A DNA stretch of 9,265 nucleotides, taken from NCBI GenBank assembly GCA_002499455.1, contig DALN01000005.1, positions 18,458-27,722 on the forward strand. The letters are read 5' to 3'. The DNA is from Methanoculleus sp. UBA77. GTDB taxonomy: Archaea; Halobacteriota; Methanomicrobia; Methanomicrobiales; Methanoculleaceae. Of the stretch, positions 1 through 5,497 are shown in pieces. Position 1 is the first letter of the stretch; each line of letters starts with the position of its first letter. Position numbers and translations under genes: made by a program. Below the pieces are notes generated by a model, which saw only the letters and a program-made list of their open reading frames with translations, had not been told where the DNA came from and ran no database searches.

Positions 1-123
1 GCCCAGGGCGGCGATCCCGACGTGGTGGCCCGGCTGGTCGACGGGATCATCGTGGGGAGGAGCATCTACGAGGCCGAAGACCCGGCGGCCGCAGCCGAAC
101 GCTTCTCCCGCATCCGCCGGTGA
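1..123 (+). CDS. pyrF: Orotidine 5'-phosphate decarboxylase, C-terminal end (partial)
   Basis: Frame 1 is open from the window edge to the TGA at 121-123 and encodes the last 40 residues of a protein. The stretch DGIIVGRSIYEAEDPAAAAE matches the C-terminal phosphate-binding loop of OMP decarboxylase, where the Arg of the VGR motif contacts the phosphate of the substrate and is followed by an acidic-Pro 'DP' turn and the last helix. The enzyme converts OMP to UMP, the last step of de novo pyrimidine synthesis, in the cytoplasm. The call rests on this one motif, because the catalytic Asp/Lys residues lie upstream of the window. Another TIM-barrel phosphate-binding enzyme is possible but less likely. 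The next gene starts 115 nt later from its own TATA box, so the two are probably not co-transcribed. Confidence 0.8.
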   Translation, partial: AQGGDPDVVARLVDGIIVGRSIYEAEDPAAAAERFSRIRR

Positions 124-202
124 TGAGTTCTCCGTTCCGATCCCGAAGGGGAGATGACGAGCCCTATGAGTGGTCTGAGGCGGATGCGGGCCCTCCCCCA
201 TC

Positions 203-216
203 TTAAGGGTTATATG
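203..216 (+). promoter_or_regulatory. Archaeal TATA box for the glycyl-radical domain gene
   Basis: The AT-rich stretch TTAAGGGTTATATG stands out in GC-rich DNA. The core TTATATG (210-216) is centred about 26 nt upstream of the ATG at 239. With the usual archaeal TATA-to-start-site distance, transcription would begin at or within a few bases of the start codon, giving a leaderless or nearly leaderless message. Confidence 0.5.
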
Positions 217-238
217 TTCTCCTGCAGATACAGGTAGC

Positions 239-601
239 ATGAACTGGAGCCCTGAACAACTGAAACTGGCGGAAAAATACCGGAGTCTCGCGGAAATCCC
301 CGTTGCCGAGCGGCGGTACAAGTGCCACACCTGCCACTTCGTCGTGGACGAGAACCCGTGCCCCCACTGCGGCGAGACTGCACTTGAGATCATGTGCCCG
401 CTCGACCACTGCGACTGCCACCACTCCATCGTCGAGAGTATCGAGTATTGCCCGCTCTGCGGCCATGCCGTCTGCCCGGAGTGCGGGAGCCACGATGTCG
501 TCCAGATCAGCAGGGTTACCGGGTATCTCCAGGACGTTGCCGGCTGGAACGCGGGGAAACAGCAGGAACTCAAAGACCGGATCCGTTACTCCGTCGTATG
601 A
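239..601 (+). CDS. Stand-alone NrdD-type glycyl-radical domain protein with zinc ribbon
   Basis: This 120-residue protein looks like the C-terminal piece of class III (anaerobic) ribonucleoside-triphosphate reductase without the roughly 500-residue catalytic barrel. It carries 11 cysteines: CxxC pairs at C29/C32 and C41/C44, then C53, C58 and C60, and a zinc-ribbon-like C71-x2-C74-x4-C79-x2-C82. Directly after it comes SRVTGYLQ (91-98), in which G95 matches the radical glycine of NrdD, and the typical tail WNAGKQQELKDRIRY (103-117). In NrdD the zinc site positions this glycyl-radical loop. No barrel or allosteric ATP-cone is present upstream, and a TATA box and ATG define the start, so this is a complete small gene rather than a truncated end. 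It overlaps cbiZ by ATGA. Its function is not established: it could be a separate radical subunit, a YfiD-like spare part or a zinc protein derived from NrdD. Confidence 0.75.
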   Translation: MNWSPEQLKLAEKYRSLAEIPVAERRYKCHTCHFVVDENPCPHCGETALEIMCPLDHCDCHHSIVESIEYCPLCGHAVCPECGSHDVVQISRVTGYLQDVAGWNAGKQQELKDRIRYSVV

Positions 602-1491
602 GGTATTCAGTCAGGGACGGCACTCTTTTTCTCCGCGGCCGGTTTCGTGCGGCGAGCACCGGGGTCAACGGCGGTCTTGCCGACGTCACGACGGTCCTGA
701 ACCATACCGTGCCGCACGATTTTCAGGGCGAACCGGTGCGCCACCTCGAACTCGTTGCAGCCCGGCACGGTATCTTCTGCGACTACTTCGGCCTCCTGAC
801 GGCCGTCGATATGCGGCACCTCTGCGTCCTCCAGTACGACTTCGTCACGGTCTTTCTCACCGCCGGGGTGACGAACCCGACCGGGGCCGCCGGGGCCAGC
901 ACCGCCCCGCATACGATCAACATCATTGTCTACAGCCGGGAGGGGATGTCCGATTCGGCGCTTCTTGAGACGATCATCACCGCGACCGGGGCGAAGGCCC
1001 AGGCGCTTCATGACCTCGGCTACGATTTCCCCGGAACCACGACGGATGCGGTCGCCGTCGCCTGCGAGCGTGACGCAGAACAGACACATTTCTATGCCGG
1101 AACCCTGACGGAGGTGGGCCGGAGGGTCCACGCGGCCGTCCTGTACGGCCTCCCTGAGGCTCTCGCGCGGCAGCAGGGGAAGGTCCGGCGGAGCGAGCCG
1201 TCGTTCTTCATCTTCAGCCGCTACGGCGGGGAGCACTGGGCGGAGTGGGAGAAGGAGGGGTGCCCGTACTACCCCTGCCATTTTCCGGGGCAGCGATGCG
1301 ACTACTGCTACTGTCCCTGCTACCCCTGCGCCGACGAAGAGCTCGGTGAATGGGTCGAGAGTTCAAGCGGCGGGAGGGTCTGGGGCTGCGCCGGCTGTAC
1401 GCTCCTTCACGTTCCAGAAGTAGCAGACTACGTAAGAAGAAATCCCGAGGCCACTCTCGCAGAGCTCAAGCGCCTGCGGGAAAAGTTGTGA
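598..1491 (+). CDS. cbiZ: Adenosylcobinamide amidohydrolase CbiZ with C-terminal cysteine-rich domain
   Basis: The 297-residue product matches CbiZ, the archaeal enzyme that cleaves the aminopropanol-phosphate arm of adenosylcobinamide to give adenosylcobyric acid, so that salvaged corrinoids can re-enter cobamide synthesis. The family signatures are TAGVTNP (88-94), in a Gly/Ala-rich loop, and PGTTTDAVAVAC (145-156). The CbiZ domain spans about residues 10-195. After a linker comes a second domain (about 220-297) with C222, C227, C234, C237, C239, C241, C244, C264 and C267, resembling the 'cysteine-rich small domain' seen on some corrinoid-related proteins and probably binding zinc or an Fe-S cluster. 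The chosen ATG overlaps the previous stop (ATGA), which implies translational coupling. An upstream extension of the same frame back to 394 is only a shadow inside the preceding gene. Family assignment is firm; the role of the tail is unknown. Confidence 0.85.
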   Translation: MRYSVRDGTLFLRGRFRAASTGVNGGLADVTTVLNHTVPHDFQGEPVRHLELVAARHGIFCDYFGLLTAVDMRHLCVLQYDFVTVFLTAGVTNPTGAAGASTAPHTINIIVYSREGMSDSALLETIITATGAKAQALHDLGYDFPGTTTDAVAVACERDAEQTHFYAGTLTEVGRRVHAAVLYGLPEALARQQGKVRRSEPSFFIFSRYGGEHWAEWEKEGCPYYPCHFPGQRCDYCYCPCYPCADEELGEWVESSSGGRVWGCAGCTLLHVPEVADYVRRNPEATLAELKRLREKL

Positions 1492-1498
1492 TTGAAGT

Positions 1499-1693
1499 TC
1501 ACGCCTCGGGGATGCCGAGAGCGGAGAGCATCTCTTCGAGAGGAACGCCGTGTGCCTGGGCGGCTTCCCGGATAGTCTCGTTATTTGCGATTGCGCAGCC
1601 AAGGCAACCCATTCCGAACCGGAAGAGTACCTGTGCCGATTCGGGCTTCTCCCTGAGGAGATCAGCGATTGTGCTGTCCGCATTCAATGCCAT
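1499..1693 (-). CDS. DUF1858 / hybrid-cluster-protein-associated CxxC small protein
   Basis: This 64-residue protein has the compact all-helical DUF1858 fold: a start of the type MALNADSTIADLLREKPES, a helix ending RFGMGC, then the redox-type C30-x2-C33 motif in GMGCLGCAIANNETI and the helix LEEMLSALGI. Members often sit beside or are fused to hybrid cluster protein and other redox enzymes and are proposed to use the disulfide in electron or NO-related chemistry; the exact function is unknown. The gene converges tail-to-tail with cbiZ (7 nt between the stops). The start at 1693 is chosen because a strong TATA element lies 27-28 nt upstream. The frame stays open upstream to 1939, but that part is low-complexity Arg/Pro/Gly sequence lying across the promoter. 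No hybrid cluster protein gene is visible nearby. Confidence 0.82.
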   Translation of the reverse strand: MALNADSTIADLLREKPESAQVLFRFGMGCLGCAIANNETIREAAQAHGVPLEEMLSALGIPEA

Positions 1694-1715
1694 ACACCTG
1701 ATGTTGTCCCTGCCC

Positions 1716-1731
1716 CTATTTATACATTTAA
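1716..1731 (-). promoter_or_regulatory. TATA box for the DUF1858 gene
   Basis: Read on the minus strand the sequence is TTAAATGTATAAATAG. The TATAAATA core (1724-1717) is centred 27-28 nt upstream of the ATG at 1693, predicting a transcript that starts essentially at the start codon. It is the best TATA match in the window. Confidence 0.6.
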
Positions 1732-1950
1732 GGGAGAGGGCCGGAGCGCTCACAATCTGACGGGATTGGCAGAGCAGCACATTCATACGCTTCTTCCATG
1801 ACAGGCGCCGTGTCGGGCCCGGAGGCCCCGTACCGGCAGGAGGGCGTCGGCGGCCGGGCATTCGCCCGCACGCACAGCGCGACCGGCAGCCGGAACCACC
1901 AGCCCGGCTTCCCCGCGGGGTTCCGGGGTTCATTTTCACCCCGCACGCCG
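1732..1950. other. Intergenic region between two divergent genes, no gene seen
   Basis: This GC-rich stretch separates the DUF1858 promoter from the RPA promoter. I find no credible coding sequence on either strand. The only structure is the perfect palindrome CCCCGCGGGG at 1911-1920. Confidence 0.5.
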
Positions 1951-1988
1951 AGGCTTAATACCCTCACGAGGTGAAGTACAGACTGGAG
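1951..1988 (+). promoter_or_regulatory. Probable promoter and ribosome binding site of the RPA operon
   Basis: An AT-rich patch GCTTAATACC around 1950-1960 in GC-rich DNA is a candidate TATA element about 42 nt before the ATG at 1997. It would give a leader of about 15 nt that includes GGAG at 1985-1988, a Shine-Dalgarno match 8 nt before the start codon. A second, stronger match GAGGTGA at 1968-1974 is too far from the ATG to serve it. Unlike several other genes here, this one appears to have a leader. Confidence 0.4.
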
Positions 1989-1996
1989 ATGTAAGA

Positions 1997-3232
1997 ATGA
2001 ACCTTTCAGAGGTAACAGAGAGAATCTCCCGGAAACTTGAAGCAAACGGCGCACAGCCCGATCGGCAGAAGATCGAATCACGCCTCCGCCGTCTCGTCGA
2101 GGAGTTCGGCGTCAACGCCGCCGAGGCCGAGCGGACGGTGACGGCCGATCTCGCCCGCGAGCACCACCTGACCGGCGTCGGCATGGGTGGAAACTCCGCT
2201 ACAGAGCTCCGGCAGATACGTGACGTCGCTCCCAACGACTGGGTGACAATCGAGGGGAAGGTCGTTGCCCTGACGAAACCCGTCTCGCCCTCGATGGCGC
2301 AGACCGGGATCATCGCCGACTCGAGCGGCGCCATCCGTTTCGTCGCCTGGGCAAGGGGGAACCCCCCTGCTATGGAGTACGGCCAGTGGTACCGGGTCGA
2401 GTCCGCTGTCGTTGATGAGTACAGGGGAACGCCCAACCTGAGCATCCACTCGGGCACCACCATCTCGCCGGTCGAGAAAGATATCCCTCTCCTTCCCTCG
2501 ATCACCCCGATCGCCGAACTGAAGCCCGGCGTCGGGAGCGTGCGGGCCAAGGTCATCCAGGACTGGGAGGTCACTCACGACAGGATGCTCCAGACAGGGC
2601 TCCTCGGCGACGAGAGCGGCACCATCAAGTTCGTCATATGGAAGGAAGAGGGGAAGGATAAACTGGAACTCGACGCCGTCTACAACATCTTCTACGCCAC
2701 CGTCGACGAGTACAACGGCAGGCTCTCCCTCGCCCTGAACACCGCGATGTACATCACCGACGAGGGCGACATCGAGGTCGGCCGGCAGGAGACCGAGATC
2801 CAGGGAGCACTCGTCCACATCGCACCCGGCTCGGGCCTGATCAAGCGCTGCCCGGTCGAGGGGTGCAACCGGACCCTCTCGCGGCAGAACTACTGCCCGG
2901 TGCACGAGATCCAGCCCGAGTTCCGCTACGACCTCCGCCTGAAGGCGGTGCTCGACGATGGCGTGCACGCGAAGAACGTCCTGATGCAGCGCGAGATGGT
3001 CGAGAAACTCGCGGGGATCACCCTTGACGAGGCAGTCCAGATCGCCGAGACGAACCCGCTCGGCATGGACGAGATCTTTTACCGGATCCGGAACGCCGTG
3101 CTCGGCCGCTACTACACCTGCAGCGGGAACGAGTTCGGCGGCAGGCTGCTCGTCAACTCCTGCTCGCCGATAACGTTCGAGCCAGCGGAACTGGCTGCAT
3201 TGCTGAACCGCGCCGGGGGTGAGCCGGCATGA
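1997..3232 (+). CDS. Replication protein A (single-stranded DNA binding, OB folds plus zinc finger)
   Basis: The 411-residue protein has the layout of euryarchaeal RPA. A helical N-terminus (1-60) is followed by a first OB fold (about 78-160, from DWVTIEGKVVALTKPVSPS) and a second (about 176-255) that repeats the same pattern (VRAKVIQDWEVTHDRMLQTG, then a DESGTIKFVIWK strand pair). A C-terminal OB region (about 265-400) is interrupted by a zinc finger, C285-x4-C290-x9-C300-x2-H303. The two central OB folds share the '(S/G)(S/G)xI(R/K)FVxW' signature, evidence of internal duplication. RPA coats single-stranded DNA during replication, recombination and repair. It overlaps the RPA-associated gene by ATGA, a pairing known from haloarchaea and methanogens. 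A long open frame on the opposite strand (2078-3265) is an artefact of high GC codon use. Confidence in the family is high; which RPA paralogue this is cannot be told. Confidence 0.92.
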   Translation: MNLSEVTERISRKLEANGAQPDRQKIESRLRRLVEEFGVNAAEAERTVTADLAREHHLTGVGMGGNSATELRQIRDVAPNDWVTIEGKVVALTKPVSPSMAQTGIIADSSGAIRFVAWARGNPPAMEYGQWYRVESAVVDEYRGTPNLSIHSGTTISPVEKDIPLLPSITPIAELKPGVGSVRAKVIQDWEVTHDRMLQTGLLGDESGTIKFVIWKEEGKDKLELDAVYNIFYATVDEYNGRLSLALNTAMYITDEGDIEVGRQETEIQGALVHIAPGSGLIKRCPVEGCNRTLSRQNYCPVHEIQPEFRYDLRLKAVLDDGVHAKNVLMQREMVEKLAGITLDEAVQIAETNPLGMDEIFYRIRNAVLGRYYTCSGNEFGGRLLVNSCSPITFEPAELAALLNRAGGEPA

Positions 3233-3795
3233 AGCCCCAGAGCGCATTCGAGCGCGAACCGGCACGCAGGGTCTTTGCCTCCGAGCTCCGCGAGACCCGC
3301 TACCAGTTCAAGGACGGCGAGGACGAGAAGAGCCCGACCTACGTCATCCTCCCGACCGGTATCCGGAGCAACCGGATCTTCATCGTCGGGACCCTGACGG
3401 AGAAGCAGCGGCAGGGCGACCAGAACATCTTCTACCGCGGAAGGGTGGTCGACCCGACGGGGACCTTCTTCATCATGGCAGGGTCCTACCAGCCCGAGGC
3501 GATGCAGCAGCTCGCCCGTATCGAGCCGCCGGCATTCGTCGCCGTCGTCGGGAAGCCGAACCTCTACACGACCCCGGACGGGACCTGCCTCGTCTCGGTC
3601 CGCGTGGAGTCGATCTCGGTTGTGGACCGCGAGACCCGCGACCTCTGGGTCCTCGATACCGCCCGCGAAACCCTGGACCGGCTCGACGCCTTCGGGACCA
3701 CCGAGGACTCGAAGAAGGCGCAGGAAGAGTACGGGACGCGTCCGGAACTCTACCGGAAGATCGTCTACGACGCCCTCACCCAGGTGCAGTTGTAG
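3229..3795 (+). CDS. RPA-associated protein (OB fold, COG3390-like)
   Basis: The 188-residue protein starts within the RPA stop (ATGA at 3229-3232), so the two are translationally coupled. It contains one OB-fold core (about 46-135): NRIFIVGTLTEKQ, then a strand pair FYRGRVVDPTGTFFIMAGSY, AFVAVVGKPNLY and a closing strand VSVRVESISVVDRETRDLWV. This is the arrangement of the RPA-associated family found next to archaeal RPA genes. A helical tail (about 140-188) follows. In haloarchaea the partner binds its cognate RPA and contributes to DNA repair; the same role is inferred here from position and fold. An overlapping frame starting at 3219 that runs past the end of this gene is Arg/Pro-rich and is a shadow. 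A T-run at 3817-3823 probably ends the operon. Confidence 0.85.
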   Translation: MKPQSAFEREPARRVFASELRETRYQFKDGEDEKSPTYVILPTGIRSNRIFIVGTLTEKQRQGDQNIFYRGRVVDPTGTFFIMAGSYQPEAMQQLARIEPPAFVAVVGKPNLYTTPDGTCLVSVRVESISVVDRETRDLWVLDTARETLDRLDAFGTTEDSKKAQEEYGTRPELYRKIVYDALTQVQL

Positions 3796-3823
3796 AGGCT
3801 CTACCTCCGAAAACCCTTTTTTT
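3792..3823 (+). terminator. Terminator of the RPA operon
   Basis: The perfect inverted repeat GTAGAG/CTCTAC (3792-3804, spanning the stop codon) is followed by a T7 run at 3817-3823. A T-rich run just after a stop codon is the usual archaeal termination signal. The hairpin has almost no loop, so the T-run is the stronger evidence. Confidence 0.5.
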
Positions 3824-3851
3824 GTGAACCGCCGCATCCGTCTTATGGAAA

Positions 3852-3886
3852 ATGCCTGGCGGGAGACCGGGAGAAGGTCCCGGCAT
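3852..3886. terminator. Hairpin between convergent genes
   Basis: The segment folds as ATGCC...GGCAT (outer, 3852-3856 with 3882-3886) around CCGGGA/TCCCGG (3867-3872 with 3878-3883, 5-nt loop). It lies between the RPA operon and the 3' end of the convergent hydrolase pseudogene, so it may end transcription from the minus strand. No long T-run follows directly. Confidence 0.3.
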
Positions 3887-3910
3887 CCAAAAATGAGAGG
3901 CATTCTCCGC

Positions 3911-4857
3911 TTACAGCCTGAAGACGAAGAGGTTCCAGAAGTTGACCCACCACGCCAGCATGATAAGCCCGACGACGACGATGCTGTAGTGCACCCGGTG
4001 CCATACGGACCAGTAGCGTCGCCTCCAGACCGGGACGGTAAAGGCAGCGGCCACTGCTGATAAGAGCACGGCAATGACCGGGACGGTCATGACCGCGCTC
4101 AGCGCAAGGGGAACCGTCCGGCCATCGTGTCCGAGAGGCTTGTCTTCGTCATGGAGAGCGGGGAGAGGATATGCTCGTTGAGGTACTGCTCAAACGGCAC
4201 GCCGGTAACGTCTTCGACGACGACCGCAGCGAGCGTTGTACCGTAATTCGAATACGAGATGACCGTCCCGGGAGGGTAGACCCTGGCGGGGATGTTCTCC
4301 TTGCAATACGTCCTGAACGGATAGAGATCCTCCACTTCCGCAACGGTCTGATGGATCGTCTGGTCTTCGAAACCCGCCGAATGCGTCAGCAGGTGCCGCA
4401 TGGTCACCGGCTGCCCGGGATACGTATCGGGGATCGAGAAATCCTTCAGATACGTATTGACATCCGCATCCAGGTCGATCTTCCCTTCTTCGACCAGCTG
4501 CATGACAGATGTCCAGGTGAATAGTTTGGTGATCGAGCCGATGTTAAAGAGCGTCGTTTCGGGATCGACAGGGGTTCTGTTGGCAATATCGGCGTACCCA
4601 TCCTCTGGAGAAGACCAGTTCCCCGTCCTGTACAAACGAGACCGTGGCACCCGGAACGTTGTACTTCGCCAGTCACGCTGGCACGGCTTCATCAAAAAAC
4701 GCTTCTACTCCCGCGCGATCTAAAGGCCCGCTCTCGATAGAGGGGCCGGCATCGCCGGCGACCATGCGACCAGGAAGAGTGCAAGAACCAGGATCGTAGC
4801 TCTCCAGAAGATCCGGCAATACCCGCACCGGGGTAAACATCGGCTCGAGTAAGACAT
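3911..4857 (-). pseudogene. Serine hydrolase (beta-lactamase / penicillin-binding fold), multiply disrupted
   Basis: Read on the minus strand, recognisable pieces of a secreted or membrane serine hydrolase lie in order but in different frames. (1) A signal-like helix, ATILVLALFLVAWSPAMPA, from the ATG at 4857. (2) A frame change near 4738-4745 leading to IESGPLDRAGVEAFFDEAVPA, an in-frame TGA (4673-4675) where related proteins usually have an aromatic, then LAKYNVPGATVSFVQDGELV. (3) A frame change at about 4599-4602. (4) YADIANRTPVDPETTLFNIG with the nucleophile motif S-I-T-K (codons 4536-4525), HLLTHSAGF and the Y-S-N motif. (5) After SDTMAG the frame shifts again at about 4100-4118, and the sequence jumps to the C-terminal membrane segment, VHYSIVVVGLIMLAWVVNFW, ending at the TAA at 3911-3913. 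Intact relatives have about 200-300 residues between motifs 4 and 5, including the third catalytic motif, which is absent. The gene cannot make an active enzyme. Confidence 0.85.
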
Positions 4858-5110
4858 ATAATTCGATATTGGAAATTTTGCACTAATTAAATGCATGGAA
4901 AATATTCCGGATAGGAAAAACCGCATTTATTGTTTTCCTTGCTCTAAAATCCCCATCGTGGAAAAAGTGTTCCGTTCGTAAACTATCCACTCTAACCCCG
5001 GTATCGGTTCCGGAATGGCTTTTCTGGGTGTCAGCTGCCCCGCGCGCCTGCAGGGAGGGGCCGGGACCCCCTGATCGCGGAGAGGGCCTCCAGCTCTTGA
5101 GTTCAATGAT
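4858..5110. other. AT-rich then GC-rich intergenic segment, no gene seen
   Basis: About 4845-4990 is clearly AT-richer than the rest of the window, with stretches such as TTGCACTAATTAAATGCAT. It then changes abruptly to GC-rich DNA. Open frames exist on the minus strand across 4883-5170, but their translations have no domain pattern, no good start context and poor codon use, so I do not call them. The abrupt change in composition suggests an old junction. Confidence 0.4.
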
Positions 5111-5150
5111 ACCCCCAAAGACGCGGGGGTTCACGGCAGTCATCAGCCGT
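5111..5150. repeat. Two adjacent perfect hairpins with 8-nt loops
   Basis: ACCCCC (5111-5116) pairs with GGGGGT (5125-5130) across an 8-nt loop. Two bases later ACGGC (5133-5137) pairs with GCCGT (5146-5150), also across 8 nt. Tandem subterminal hairpins are typical of IS200/IS605-type element ends and of structured RNAs, but no transposase or TnpB remnant can be recognised beside them. The structure is clear; the identity is not. Confidence 0.45.
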
Positions 5151-5172
5151 CTAACGAACTGGAACTCCATAA

Positions 5173-5421
5173 ATCGGCCGGTCCGAGCCCGGCACCCTCG
5201 AGGCGCTTCTTGTTGCCGCCCCGGGGCCAGGGCGGTTCATCCCGACGCACAGAGGCGAGGGGCTGCCGGCCGGGGCGGCCGCGGCGCTCCCGGTCCGTTC
5301 AGGCAGCAAGAAGAACCCGCGCTACTTCCCGCCCACCCGCATGAGCCTCGCCGACTTCGACTGGCTAGCGGTCCTCGACTCGACGGGGTATACCCGCGGC
5401 GAGCCGCCGCTGCCGGAATGA
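5173..5421 (+). pseudogene. Unrecognised C-terminal coding fragment, probably a decayed gene
   Basis: The frame is open for 82 codons between a TAA (5170-5172) and TGA (5419-5421), with codon use like the real genes here (strong G/C at third positions) but no start codon until an ATG at 5341. The translation has protein-like features, for example GTLEALLVAAPGPGRFIPTH and MSLADFDWLAVLDSTGYTRG, unlike the Arg/Pro-rich shadow frames. I do not recognise the family. The lack of a start, of a ribosome site and of any promoter suggests the 3' end of a gene whose front was lost, perhaps at the junction marked by the hairpins just upstream. It could also be a short gene starting at 5341 (26 residues), which I consider less likely. 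Confidence 0.4.
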
Positions 5422-5497
5422 GATCTGGGTATCCCTTCGATGCCGTCAGAAAAGCAGAGGGCTTGAAGCACAAAGGAAAGTGATCAGCCGCCCCGCG

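Noticed and set aside
153..236. A 27-codon frame in the gap before the glycyl-radical gene
   Set aside because: It runs through the TATA box of the next gene and has no ribosome site or recognisable sequence.
2078..3265. A 395-codon open frame on the minus strand opposite RPA
   Set aside because: Its translation has no domain pattern and lies antisense to a clear OB-fold protein; it follows from G/C-biased third codon positions.
3112..4074. A 320-codon minus-strand frame across the RPA-associated gene and the intergenic region
   Set aside because: Low-complexity Ser/Gly/Arg content at the start and antisense to a recognised gene; the true minus-strand signal near 3911-4113 is in a different frame and belongs to the hydrolase pseudogene.
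4099..4695. Treating the 198-codon frame as an intact short serine hydrolase
   Set aside because: The first 30 residues are out-of-frame translation, the third catalytic motif and the membrane segment are missing from the frame, and the matching pieces are found in neighbouring frames.
4883..5170. Minus-strand frames of 63-95 codons upstream of the hydrolase pseudogene, considered as a TnpB tail
   Set aside because: No zinc-ribbon CxxC motif or RuvC residues and no convincing match to TnpB ends; the resemblance was only to loose Pro/Gly-rich tails.
5418..5483. A 21-codon frame overlapping the end of the 5173-5421 fragment by ATGA
   Set aside because: Too short, without a family match; the ATGA overlap alone is not evidence, because the upstream fragment is itself probably decayed.
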